A stretch of DNA of 64,000 nt from Actinomycetota bacterium (lineage in GTDB: Bacteria; Actinomycetota; Actinomycetes; Nanopelagicales; Nanopelagicaceae), in NCBI GenBank assembly GCA_009698675.1, contig WLPT01000003.1, forward strand, positions 59,286-123,285, in the 5' to 3' direction. How positions within the stretch are numbered: the stretch's first letter is position 1; each line of letters opens with the position of its first letter. Below are positions 27,953 to 37,114 of the stretch, piece by piece. Below the pieces are notes generated by a model. It worked only from the letters and a program-made list of their open reading frames with translations. It was not told where the DNA came from and made no database searches. The translations under genes and the position numbers were made by a program.

Positions 27953-28906
27953 ATGAAATTTAGCCTTGGACGTCGCTCTGCGACGGCAACGCTCATTATT
28001 GCAGGAGCACTAATTCTTGCCGGATGTAGCTCAAGTGTTAACAATGCAAGTTCAAGTAACGCCGATTGCGGCACTTGGGGCTTAGCTATGCATGCATGGA
28101 ATGGCTATACAGCTTCAGCTCAAGTTGTTGCAGAGGTTGCTAAAGCAAATGGCTGCACAATTAATCAAACAACTCTTACAGAGGGCAGCGTTACTTATGA
28201 TGCCATGGAGGCCGGCACTGTCGATGTGATCATTGAAGATTGGGGCGGCGGACGTTGGAAAGAGTGGGTAGATCGTAAAGCAATTCAAGAGGTTGGTCCA
28301 AATGGAAATATTGGCCTAATTGGAATGTATGTTGCCCCTTGGATGGTTGCTAAGTATCCAGATATTTTGGATTCAGCGAACTTGAATAAGTACGCATCAC
28401 TGTTTAAGACTGCCGATTCAGGCAGCAAAGGCGCTTGGTATGAAGGCCCACCGGGATATACAACAATTGGCGAGAAGATGATTTCTGCCAACAAGTTGAA
28501 CTTCAAAGCAATTGCAACAGGTTCTGAGGCTGCACTTGTAGATGTTTTGACAAAGGCAGAGGCTAATAAGACTCCAGCACTTGCCTATTTCTACGAGCCA
28601 CACACTCTCTTTGTAAAAATTCCTGGATTAGACAAAGCTCGTGTGAAGTTCCCAGCAAATGATTGGGCCGATGCTGCAAAGGCAAGCGGCTTAACTGACT
28701 ATCCAGAGACTGTATTGGTCAAGCTGGCAACAACGAAACTTATGGATTCGGGATCAGTGTTTGCAACTATCGTGCAGAACTTTAGTTGGACAAATGCTGA
28801 CCAGAACTCAGTTGCTGCCGACATTGAAGGCGGCATGGATCCATCAGCAGCTGCTAAGAAGTGGATCGATGCTAACCCTGACAAGGTCAAGGCCTGGCTC
28901 GGCTAG
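27953..28906 (+). CDS. proX: Glycine betaine ABC transporter substrate-binding lipoprotein
   Basis: A 317-aa type II periplasmic-binding protein anchored by a lipobox (LILAGC, lipidated Cys25). The tryptophan-rich segments WGLAMHAWNGY and DWGGGRWKEW fit an OpuAC/ProX quaternary-amine pocket. A strong AGGAGGAGAG ribosome site lies just before the ATG. The 90-bp gap after proW contains a weak CCCC...GGGG hairpin near 27876-27902, which may separate expression levels. A strong terminator follows the gene. Confidence 0.93.
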   Translation: MKFSLGRRSATATLIIAGALILAGCSSSVNNASSSNADCGTWGLAMHAWNGYTASAQVVAEVAKANGCTINQTTLTEGSVTYDAMEAGTVDVIIEDWGGGRWKEWVDRKAIQEVGPNGNIGLIGMYVAPWMVAKYPDILDSANLNKYASLFKTADSGSKGAWYEGPPGYTTIGEKMISANKLNFKAIATGSEAALVDVLTKAEANKTPALAYFYEPHTLFVKIPGLDKARVKFPANDWADAAKASGLTDYPETVLVKLATTKLMDSGSVFATIVQNFSWTNADQNSVAADIEGGMDPSAAAKKWIDANPDKVKAWLG

Positions 28907-28921
28907 TTCGTAATAAGTAAT

Positions 28922-28972
28922 AACAAGACCCGTACTTGGCGAGAAATCGCTTAGTGCGGGTCTTGTTTTATT
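28922..28972 (+). terminator. Strong rho-independent terminator after proX
   Basis: An 11-bp perfect stem (AACAAGACCCG / CGGGTCTTGTT) continues inward through near-complete pairing to a GCGA-GAAA-TCGC tip, followed by TTTTATT. It ends only about 16 bp before the betA start, which leaves little room for a betA promoter. Confidence 0.85.
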
Positions 28973-28987
28973 AGTAGAGTGAGCGTT

Positions 28988-30634
28988 ATGGATAGCCAAT
29001 ATGACTACATTATTGTCGGCGGTGGATCGGCCGGAAGCGCATTGGCTAATCGATTAAGTGAGAATCCAGCACATAAAGTTTTAGTTCTTGAAGCTGGTCG
29101 GCGTGATTACATCTGGGATGTTTTTATTCATATGCCAGCGGCCTTAGCATTTCCAATCGGCAATAAGCACTATGACTGGATGTATGAATCCGAGCCCGAG
29201 CCATACATGAACAATCGCCGCATCTATCATGCACGCGGCAAAGTCTTGGGTGGCTCATCCTCAATCAATGGCCAGATCTGGCAGCGCGGCAATCCAATGG
29301 ATTACGAGCGTTGGTCAAATGATGCCGGAATGAGCAGTTGGGATTACGCGCACTGCCTTCCATACTTTAAAAAAATGGAGAACTGCTTAGCCGATCAAAG
29401 CAATACTTTTCGTGGAATTAGCGGTCCACTTAAATTAGAGCGCGGTCCCGTTAAAGGCCCATTATTTGCCGCTTTCTTTAAAGCAACTGAAGAAGCTGGA
29501 TATCCACGCACCGATGATGTCAATGGCTATCGCCAGGAGGGTTTTGCCGCATTTGACCGAAATGTTTACCGCGGCCGTCGATTAAGTGCTGCACGCGCCT
29601 ATATCTACCCAGTCATCAAGCGTAAGAATCTAACTATTAAGACCCGTGCACACGTGACAAAGGTTTTATTCGAAGGCACAACTGCAACTGGTGTTGAGGC
29701 AATGATTAAAGGCAAGAGAAGGATTTTCAACTCCCGTGAAGTGATTTTGTGTGGGGGAGCGATTAACACTCCGCAGATTTTGCAATTATCTGGCATTGGA
29801 AATGAGAAGGATTTAGCTCCTCTTGGAATAAAGATGGTGCATAACCTGCCTGGAGTTGGAGCCAATCTACAGGACCACCTAGAGGTCTATGTTCAATATA
29901 AATGTAAGTTACCTGTTAGCCAACAACCAATCACGCAGTTCTGGCGCAGACCATTTATCGGCGCTGCCTGGCTATTCTTTCGTAAAGGACCAGGGGCAAC
30001 TAACCAATTTGAAGCCGGTGGCTTTACACGTAGCAACAATGACGTTAAATATCCAAACTTAATGTTCCACTTCTTGCCTCTTGCCATTCGATATGACGGA
30101 TCGGGTGATACTCGCGGCCATGGTTATCAAGTCCACGTCGGGCCAATGTATTCAGATGCCCGTGGATGGTTAAAGATCAAGAGCGCCGATCCCTTTGAAA
30201 AACCAGCGATGCAGTTTAACTATCTCTCAACTGATCAGGATCGTCGCGAATGGATAGAAGCGGTAAAGGTTGCTCGCAATATATTGACCCAGCCAGCTAT
30301 GAACGATTACAACGCAGGTGAATCCTCCCCTGGAACTGCCGTCTCAACCGATACTGAAATCCTTGATTGGGTTCGTAAAGATGCTGAAACTGCGCTGCAC
30401 CCATCCTGTACGGCCAAAATGGGAACTGATTCGATGTCAGTTGTTGATCCACTGTCGATGAAAGTTCATGGAGTACAGGGTCTGCGTGTATGTGATGCAT
30501 CGGTCTTTCCATATGTGACCAATGGAAATATTTATGCGCCTGTAATGATGGTTGCGGAAAAGGCAGCTGACTTAATCTTGGGTAATACTCCATTACCACC
30601 AGAGGAGTTAGAGTTTTATCGCCATGGCAAGTGA
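28988..30634 (+). CDS. betA: Choline dehydrogenase (GMC oxidoreductase)
   Basis: A 548-aa GMC-family flavoprotein oxidising choline to betaine aldehyde. The FAD motif GGGSAG is at 11-16. [50 protein letters not shown] (catalytic His) and [12 protein letters not shown] follow BetA closely. The start is ATG 28988 with GAGTGAG upstream; GTG 28979 would add three residues. It is followed by fdhD, which overlaps its last 11 bp. With BetB it makes betaine from imported choline; the ProVWX porter may carry choline as well as betaine. Confidence 0.93.
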   Translation: MDSQYDYIIVGGGSAGSALANRLSENPAHKVLVLEAGRRDYIWDVFIHMPAALAFPIGNKHYDWMYESEPEPYMNNRRIYHARGKVLGGSSSINGQIWQRGNPMDYERWSNDAGMSSWDYAHCLPYFKKMENCLADQSNTFRGISGPLKLERGPVKGPLFAAFFKATEEAGYPRTDDVNGYRQEGFAAFDRNVYRGRRLSAARAYIYPVIKRKNLTIKTRAHVTKVLFEGTTATGVEAMIKGKRRIFNSREVILCGGAINTPQILQLSGIGNEKDLAPLGIKMVHNLPGVGANLQDHLEVYVQYKCKLPVSQQPITQFWRRPFIGAAWLFFRKGPGATNQFEAGGFTRSNNDVKYPNLMFHFLPLAIRYDGSGDTRGHGYQVHVGPMYSDARGWLKIKSADPFEKPAMQFNYLSTDQDRREWIEAVKVARNILTQPAMNDYNAGESSPGTAVSTDTEILDWVRKDAETALHPSCTAKMGTDSMSVVDPLSMKVHGVQGLRVCDASVFPYVTNGNIYAPVMMVAEKAADLILGNTPLPPEELEFYRHGK

Positions 30635-31457
30635 TGAGCTAGCGCCTTCGGCAATTGCAAAAGTTCGAGTGCAAAAGACTGACTCTTCTTCCTCTGTATC
30701 GGACTCTGTAGTCGTTGAAGAGCCATTAGAGATCCGCATTAAGCGCGGTGAAAAAGAGGAACAACTCGGCATCACAATGCGTACGCCTGGAAATGATTTA
30801 GAGTTAGCCGCTGGGTTTTTATGGGGTGAGGGTTTTCTAACAAACCCTGATGAGTTATTGAGTGTGAAGGTCTGCGCAGATAAGTCGCTATCACTTCGTC
30901 AGCGGGCCAACGTTGTTATCGCACAAGTAGCCGAGAGTTCTCAAGAGGCAACAAGGATCTTAGAGCGCAGATTTACAATCACATCGGCCTGCGGTGTGTG
31001 TGGTTCAACAAATATCAGTGATTTACATAAGCGTGGGGTGCAAAGCGTTGCGCCAGCCTCACATAGCGTTCAAGAGTTAGCTCAGATGACTTCACTTCTA
31101 GATGGTCGCCAAAAGATCTTCGAAAAAACAGGTGGCCTACATGCGGCGCTCTTAGTTAACCCACAAGGCCAACCCGTGTGGGTGCGCGAAGATGTTGGTC
31201 GCCACAACGCAGTTGATAAAGTTATTGGCGCAGCGATTATGGATAGAAAGATTCCCTTGAGTGATTGGACTCTGGTTGTCTCTGGGCGAATTGGCTATGA
31301 ACTAGTACAAAAATCCATCTGCGCTGGAATATCGGCCATCGTTGGGGTGAGTGCTCCAACCTCACTTGCAGTTGATCTAGCCGCGCAGTTTGGCTTAACC
31401 CTGTTGGCCTTTGCACGTAATGGCATTGCCAAAGTGTATTTACCTAGTAGTCCATGA
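30624..31457 (+). CDS. fdhD: Formate dehydrogenase sulfurtransferase FdhD
   Basis: A 277-aa FdhD, which moves sulfur from a desulfurase to the Mo centre of formate dehydrogenase. The essential CGVC pair is at C123/C126, and [17 protein letters not shown] and [11 protein letters not shown] are typical. It overlaps the end of betA, so FDH maturation is expressed together with choline oxidation. This supports the view that formate is the end of the methyl branch. The overlap with the next start is ATGA. Confidence 0.95.
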   Translation: MASDELAPSAIAKVRVQKTDSSSSVSDSVVVEEPLEIRIKRGEKEEQLGITMRTPGNDLELAAGFLWGEGFLTNPDELLSVKVCADKSLSLRQRANVVIAQVAESSQEATRILERRFTITSACGVCGSTNISDLHKRGVQSVAPASHSVQELAQMTSLLDGRQKIFEKTGGLHAALLVNPQGQPVWVREDVGRHNAVDKVIGAAIMDRKIPLSDWTLVVSGRIGYELVQKSICAGISAIVGVSAPTSLAVDLAAQFGLTLLAFARNGIAKVYLPSSP

Positions 31458-32119
31458 AATTAAAGGGATTTGCAAAGGCGGCGCACTTTGGCCCCACGAT
31501 ACTTATAACTGCAATCTCCTTTCTCCTTGCCGTGCGTCTATGGTGGGAGGGTCCGGCATACCTCATCGCTATAACAGTTTTCTTAGGTCAGCTCGTGATC
31601 GGTTGGAGCAATGATCTCTATGACTACAGCGATGATGTAAGACATAACCGCAGCAAAAAGCCATTAGTGAACGGTTCAATTTCACTTCAACAACTTCGCA
31701 GGGCAACCTTCATACTTCTTCCAATCGCGATAGTTGCCAACTTAATTGGACCTCTTGGAGTCAAAGGAGGTTTGGTCTATCTGCTGGGGGTGGGTTGTGG
31801 AGTTGCCTATAACTTTTACTTTAAATTCTCGGCTCTCTCACCACTGCCATATGCCATAGCGTGTGCGGCACTGCCTGCATCAATCTTCTATGCAACCAAT
31901 CGAACTGCGCCGCTATGGGTGCTGGTTACAGGCGCACTGTTGGGCGTAGCTTTTCACTTTGCCAATGTGATTAAAGATTTACCTGAAGATCGTGCGAGCA
32001 ATATCGGTGGCTTGCCACAGCGCGTGGGCAAAGCTGGTTCGATTGCAGTAACTCTTATCTTTATGGCACTAAGTGCATTTATCTTTATGAATAACAGCTT
32101 TCCTAGTTCTAGCCTGTAA
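31454..32119 (+). CDS. UbiA-family prenyltransferase-like membrane protein
   Basis: A 221-aa membrane protein with about seven hydrophobic helices. NDLYDYSDDVRHNRSKKPL carries the first UbiA aspartate motif, and KDLPEDRASN carries the second. It is shorter than typical UbiA/MenA proteins (about 290 aa). The aromatic acceptor and the product are not evident. It is translationally coupled to fdhD, yet no link to formate metabolism is obvious. The 3' end overlaps the convergent gene by 11 bp. Confidence 0.78.
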   Translation: MKLKGFAKAAHFGPTILITAISFLLAVRLWWEGPAYLIAITVFLGQLVIGWSNDLYDYSDDVRHNRSKKPLVNGSISLQQLRRATFILLPIAIVANLIGPLGVKGGLVYLLGVGCGVAYNFYFKFSALSPLPYAIACAALPASIFYATNRTAPLWVLVTGALLGVAFHFANVIKDLPEDRASNIGGLPQRVGKAGSIAVTLIFMALSAFIFMNNSFPSSSL

Positions 32120-32918
32120 CGGTAAGTTGCAGTTCAAAGCTATCGCTTCCATGAATGATATGAACGGAAGTAGTTCCGACAGCATTGGCTGTTAGCGCTG
32201 GGTTAGTCGTATATGTGCCTTGGTCTCCGCCGGGTACAAATGTGGCGATACTCGGATCTGCCACCTGGCCGCTCCATTTATCGGGCTCTGTAACGGTCAA
32301 GACCACAGAACTGCCAACTTTGACTGAGACTTCAGTAGCCGTTGCTGGATCGATAAAAATAGGTGGCAACATCTGTGAGATATTTCCACTGGCAGTGACG
32401 GTTTTAAGAGATTTAGCTACCGTCACTAGTTGGGCATAAGTCACCCCACCGATTCCCTGTACTTGAATCTCGGTAGGCTTTAAATTCTTTGCAGCTTTGT
32501 TTGTAAAGATGAGATAACCACCCAAACGTGCAATATCGGAAGTTGTGCACTTAGCGAAAACCGCTGGCCTACTAGGGTCGCAGTAGACGTAAACCTTTGC
32601 ATTCACTCCATTTATCTTTACGTTTTTAAGTTGCTTAGATATACCAGGGTCTGAACATTTAACTCCGGCCATAGTCTGCATAATCTCAACGTAACGCTTG
32701 GTTCCACCATATTTAGCGTAGATCCACTGTTCACTGCCAACGCCACAAGTTATCAGTTGAAACTTACTCGCGCTCAGTCCCAAAGTAATGCTGGGCTTAT
32801 AGACCGTATAAGTCAGTCCGGTTTGGGCATCAGAGAATTTATCACCAGAGCCCATTGCAAGAGATGCTGGCGGCAAGAGAAATATGGCAGTTAGAGCGAT
32901 CGCGATTGCTTTTCTCAT
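32109..32918 (-). CDS. Secreted protein of unknown function with C-terminal Ig-like domain
   Basis: A 269-aa protein with a clear Sec signal peptide (hydrophobic residues 5-20, cleavage near SLAMG). The central part has six cysteines (GVGS, KCSDPG, YCDPS, KCTTSD regions) that could form disulfides. The last 80 residues look like a beta-sandwich of Big/chagasin type, with the motif PDKWSGQV. I do not recognise a family for the whole protein. It probably acts outside the cell, attached or free. Confidence 0.65.
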   Translation of the reverse strand: MRKAIAIALTAIFLLPPASLAMGSGDKFSDAQTGLTYTVYKPSITLGLSASKFQLITCGVGSEQWIYAKYGGTKRYVEIMQTMAGVKCSDPGISKQLKNVKINGVNAKVYVYCDPSRPAVFAKCTTSDIARLGGYLIFTNKAAKNLKPTEIQVQGIGGVTYAQLVTVAKSLKTVTASGNISQMLPPIFIDPATATEVSVKVGSSVVLTVTEPDKWSGQVADPSIATFVPGGDQGTYTTNPALTANAVGTTSVHIIHGSDSFELQLTVTG

Positions 32919-32964
32919 GCCACAATCATAACAACTTCAGTAGATTCGGTAGACTGTATGAATC

Positions 32965-34164
32965 ATGAATAAGAAGTTACGGTTAAATAAGCGGCTCCTC
33001 TTGCTCTTTACCCAGCGCAAAGTGTGGGTGCGCCAGATTGTTGTTGCTGGACTTGCCGGTGCTATCGCCTGGCAAGTCGGTGATTTGCTTGTGAAAAGCG
33101 GTGGTGTTGTAGCCGCCATCGTCTGTACGTTGAGTATTCGTATTTCACTGCATAAATCACTGCGCGAAGGTTTTGGCCAAATCGTTGGTACTGCTATCGG
33201 CGCAACCGTGGCATTATCTGCTGTAACTCTTTTTGACTTTGGTTTTATCTCAGTTGGTCTCACTATTGTGATGTGCGCAGTTGTAGCCCGCGCTCTACAT
33301 TTAGGTGAAGTTGCATCCGTTAACGTTCCAGTTACAGCGCTGATTGTTATCGGTCCAGGATTATCTGAGAGCACGGCCCTTAACCGGCTTGGTTCAACGT
33401 TAATTGGAGCGGCAATTGCGATCTTCTTCTCTTATTTCTCGCATCCAAAGACGCCGGTCGGTCGTTCAATTGAACAGATAACCACCGTCAGCACCAAGGC
33501 GGCCGAACTTTTAGCGATGATGTCAGAGGGTGTTGCATCGGGCTATACACAAAAAGATGCCGGCAACTGGCTGGCCAAAGCTAGGCTTTTGATCGAAGAG
33601 ATTCCTGCCATACGCTCACAATCGGTTGAGGCCCGCGGCCATGCTCGATGGTTTCCAACGGCGAGAAAAGACGAGGCCGAAGAGATATATATCCAAGGAA
33701 TTGCACTCGAACATACCGTTGTTCAGATTCGCACAATTGCACGTACATTGTTTGATTGCGCTGTTAGCGGTGGTATCGCAGATTCAACACAAAAGGCGAT
33801 CGCAGTTGCGCTCTCGGCGGCCAGTTATGCGATCTCTTCCAAGTTTGAAGATGAAGGCCCAAGCTCAGATGATTCTTATCAAAGTGCAACAACCGATGCA
33901 CGCGAGGCAAGTTCGGCACTGGCTGAATCACTTATTGGAGATGCCCAGGATGCCGATCAAGAACAGATCGTGCGCGCAATGTCCATGGCTGCAAATATTG
34001 ATCGTATTGCCGACTCTCTCGATCAGAACTCACCGGCGCTGCGTGATGTAGTCACCCCCGATGAACCGGCAGCGGCTAAAGTCTTGCGAATATCTGTACG
34101 TGGCCAGCTGGCCCGATTAGGAAAGCGAATTTCTGGGCGAGTTCGTAAAATTATTGGGCGATAA
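32965..34164 (+). CDS. FUSC/aromatic acid exporter family membrane protein
   Basis: A 399-aa protein with about six transmembrane segments in residues 20-160, followed by a long cytoplasmic helical domain. The layout and the N-terminal segment VWVRQIVVAGLAGAIAW fit the ArAE/FUSC group, whose better-known members export hydroxylated aromatic acids. The substrate here is unknown. The divergent secreted-protein gene starts 46 bp away, so the two may share a control region. Confidence 0.72.
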   Translation: MNKKLRLNKRLLLLFTQRKVWVRQIVVAGLAGAIAWQVGDLLVKSGGVVAAIVCTLSIRISLHKSLREGFGQIVGTAIGATVALSAVTLFDFGFISVGLTIVMCAVVARALHLGEVASVNVPVTALIVIGPGLSESTALNRLGSTLIGAAIAIFFSYFSHPKTPVGRSIEQITTVSTKAAELLAMMSEGVASGYTQKDAGNWLAKARLLIEEIPAIRSQSVEARGHARWFPTARKDEAEEIYIQGIALEHTVVQIRTIARTLFDCAVSGGIADSTQKAIAVALSAASYAISSKFEDEGPSSDDSYQSATTDAREASSALAESLIGDAQDADQEQIVRAMSMAANIDRIADSLDQNSPALRDVVTPDEPAAAKVLRISVRGQLARLGKRISGRVRKIIGR

Positions 34165-34228
34165 GGCCTATTAGTGGGGCTAACTCTCGGAAGGCGCAAA
34201 ACGTGTTCCAAGAGATACTCCAAAAGTA

Positions 34229-36097
34229 ATGACCTCAGAGCCTGGCAGTGGCAAGATGTCATTCATGAGCAAACCAACTATCGCCGTTAAATCCGTAATC
34301 ATTAGATTTGCCGGCGATAGCGGAGATGGAATGCAGTTAACTGGCGATCGCTTCACTATGGATACTGCCAGTTTAGGAAATGATATTTCCACGCTTCCAA
34401 ACTTCCCAGCTGAAATTCGTGCGCCTCAAGGAACGCTTCCAGGTGTCTCATCTTTTCAACTGCACTTTGCAGATCATCATGTACGTACCGCAGGAGATGC
34501 ACCAGATGTATTAGTTGCTATGAACCCTGCCGCGCTGAAGGCAAACATTAAGGATATTCCGCGAGGTGCAACGATAATCGTGGACAAAGATGAGTTCACG
34601 ACGCGAAACTTAACCAAGGTCGGTTATGAAGCAAACCCCCTTGAAGATGGATCTTTAAGTAGTTACAAGATTCATCCCGTAGCACTGACTTCAATGACGG
34701 TAGCGGCGTTGGCAGAGCTGCCTCTATCTCGTAAGGAGGCCGAGCGGGCTAAGAACATGTTTGCACTCGGCCTTTTATCCTGGATGTATCACCGCCCAAC
34801 AGAGGCGACTGAGGCGTTTTTGAAAGCAAAGTTTGCAAAGAAGCCCGATATCTTGGAGGCAAACTTAATCGCATATCGCACCGGTTGGAACTACGGCGAG
34901 ACGAGCGAGGACTTTGCGACATCATATGAAGTAGCCCCGGCTCATATGTCACCTGGTGTCTATCGAAATATTGGTGGCAATATAGCTCTGGCATATGGAC
35001 TTATCGCCGCGGCACAACAATCTGGATTAAAGCTATTTTTAGGTTCATATCCGATAACCCCAGCCTCAGATATTTTGCATGAGCTCTCAAAGCATAAGAA
35101 GTTTGGAGTTGTAACTTTCCAAGCCGAAGATGAGATTGCAGCCGTTGGCTCAGCCCTCGGCGCCTCATATGGTGGAGCACTTGGAATCACAACAACATCT
35201 GGCCCAGGTATCGCCCTAAAAAGCGAGATGATCGGCCTCGGCGTCATGCTTGAACTCCCGTTAATTATTATCGATGTGCAGCGCGGTGGTCCATCAACTG
35301 GACTACCAACTAAGACTGAACAGGCCGATTTACTCCAAGTTATGTTTGGTCGAAATGGTGAGTCGCCAGCGGCCGTTATCGCTGCATCAACACCAAGTGA
35401 CTGCTTCACAATGGCGATGGAAGCCGTTCGTATTGCAACGACATATCGCGTGCCAGTATTTCTATTATCTGATGGCTATATTGCAAATGGTTCAGAGCCT
35501 TGGAAGATTCCAGATGTTGCAACACTTCCAGATTTATCGGTTGAGTTTGCAAAGAGCCAAGAGGATTTTCTGCCGTACTTACGTAACCCTGAGACACTTG
35601 CACGTCCTTGGGCGATTCCGGGCACTAAGGGAATTGAACATCGCATAGGCGGAATCGAAAAGCAGGACAAGACCGGAGAGATTAACTACGAGCCGGCTAA
35701 CCATGATTTTATGGTGCGCACCCGCCAAGCAAAAGTCGATGGCATCGAAGTTCCAGATTTGGATGTAGATGATCCAACTGGTGATGCCACAACCTTATTC
35801 CTTGGATGGGGATCAACGTATGGACCCATCTCATCAGCAGTCGAGGTATTGCGAGGCAATGGTGAAAAGATTGCTCAAGCTCACCTCAAGTACATCAACC
35901 CATTCCCTAAAAATCTAGGTGCAGTACTTGAAAAATATCAGAATGTAATTACCCCTGAAATGAACTTAGGTCAGTTAGCGATGCTGCTGCGATCTAAGTA
36001 TTTGAAGGACATTGTCGGCTATAACATGGTGCGCGGCCTGCCATTTACAACGGCCGAACTAGTCGAGGCTGCGATGGGAGTACTTCACAATGACTGA
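34229..36097 (+). CDS. korA: 2-oxoglutarate:ferredoxin oxidoreductase subunit alpha (gamma-alpha fusion)
   Basis: A 622-aa KorA. The N-terminal gamma domain (RFAGDSGDGMQLTGDRF, to about residue 190) is fused to the pyrimidine domain with SYPITPASDILHELS and a C-terminal transketolase-like domain. It oxidatively decarboxylates 2-oxoglutarate to succinyl-CoA with ferredoxin as acceptor, an alternative to the NAD-linked complex in many actinobacteria. In-frame ATGs at 34256 and 34265 are alternative starts. The end overlaps korB by 8 bp. It is a possible source of low-potential electrons for the corrinoid activase. Confidence 0.93.
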   Translation: MTSEPGSGKMSFMSKPTIAVKSVIIRFAGDSGDGMQLTGDRFTMDTASLGNDISTLPNFPAEIRAPQGTLPGVSSFQLHFADHHVRTAGDAPDVLVAMNPAALKANIKDIPRGATIIVDKDEFTTRNLTKVGYEANPLEDGSLSSYKIHPVALTSMTVAALAELPLSRKEAERAKNMFALGLLSWMYHRPTEATEAFLKAKFAKKPDILEANLIAYRTGWNYGETSEDFATSYEVAPAHMSPGVYRNIGGNIALAYGLIAAAQQSGLKLFLGSYPITPASDILHELSKHKKFGVVTFQAEDEIAAVGSALGASYGGALGITTTSGPGIALKSEMIGLGVMLELPLIIIDVQRGGPSTGLPTKTEQADLLQVMFGRNGESPAAVIAASTPSDCFTMAMEAVRIATTYRVPVFLLSDGYIANGSEPWKIPDVATLPDLSVEFAKSQEDFLPYLRNPETLARPWAIPGTKGIEHRIGGIEKQDKTGEINYEPANHDFMVRTRQAKVDGIEVPDLDVDDPTGDATTLFLGWGSTYGPISSAVEVLRGNGEKIAQAHLKYINPFPKNLGAVLEKYQNVITPEMNLGQLAMLLRSKYLKDIVGYNMVRGLPFTTAELVEAAMGVLHND

Positions 36098-37091
36098 TCT
36101 GGCATTAACGAAGAAGGATTTCACATCCGATCAAGAGGTCCGATGGTGCCCCGGCTGTGGCGACTATTCAGTTCTATCGACGATGCAGTCATTTCTGCCC
36201 GAGCTTGGTATTCCACGTGAAGACATTGTTTTCATCTCAGGCATCGGCTGTTCATCGCGTTTTCCTTACTATCTCAATACCTTTGGAATGCACTCAATTC
36301 ATGGACGTGCCCCAGCAATAGCATCGGGACTAGCTATTAGTCGTCCCGATTTAACGGTCTTTGTTATTACTGGTGATGGTGATGCGCTATCAATCGGTGG
36401 CAATCATTTGATTCATGCACTACGTCGCAACGTTGAGTTGAAGATTTTATTGTTTAACAACCGAATCTACGGCTTAACCAAGGGTCAATACTCACCAGCT
36501 AGTGAGCAGGGAAAGATCACAAAGTCGACACCTTACGGATCATTGGACACACCGTTTAATCCGGTCTCACTTGCAATTGGAGCAGAAGCAACCTTTGTGG
36601 CCCGCACAATCGATAGCGATCGCAAACATTTAACCGAAGTTTTGCGCCAAGCCGCAGCCCACAAAGGCTCGGCCCTTATTGAGATCTATCAAAACTGCCC
36701 AATCTTTAACGACGGTGCATTTGATCAAGTTAAAGATAATGAGACTAAAGAGGGCTCCCTACTTCAGATGGTGCATGGCCAACCTATTAAGTCATCAACC
36801 TATGGCGTCATTCGCGATGGCGGATCGCTCAAATTAGTCGAGCTTTCAACTATCGATGAGTCGCAACTAGTCATTCACGATGCCCATGATCTAGATCCTT
36901 CATACGCCTTCGCACTCTCAAGGTTGTCGGGTTCAGATCTAGAGCACACACCAATCGGGATTTTCCGCGATGTTCAAAGACCTGGTTATTCAGCGATGGT
37001 CAATGATCAATTAACCTCAATTATTCAGAGCCAGGGCGCAGGAGATCTAGAGAAACTCCTTAACTCTGGCGACACATGGGTCGTTGACTAA
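36090..37091 (+). CDS. korB: 2-oxoglutarate:ferredoxin oxidoreductase subunit beta
   Basis: A 333-aa thiamine diphosphate-binding subunit. The RWCPGCGDYSVL cluster/TPP region, the GDGDALSIGGNH Mg-TPP motif and NNRIYGLTKGQYSP are characteristic of KorB. It forms the active KorAB complex with the upstream product. The downstream ferredoxin is not encoded here. Confidence 0.95.
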   Translation: MTDLALTKKDFTSDQEVRWCPGCGDYSVLSTMQSFLPELGIPREDIVFISGIGCSSRFPYYLNTFGMHSIHGRAPAIASGLAISRPDLTVFVITGDGDALSIGGNHLIHALRRNVELKILLFNNRIYGLTKGQYSPASEQGKITKSTPYGSLDTPFNPVSLAIGAEATFVARTIDSDRKHLTEVLRQAAAHKGSALIEIYQNCPIFNDGAFDQVKDNETKEGSLLQMVHGQPIKSSTYGVIRDGGSLKLVELSTIDESQLVIHDAHDLDPSYAFALSRLSGSDLEHTPIGIFRDVQRPGYSAMVNDQLTSIIQSQGAGDLEKLLNSGDTWVVD

Positions 37092-37114
37092 GCCAAAGCG
37101 GTTAATCTTGCCCA

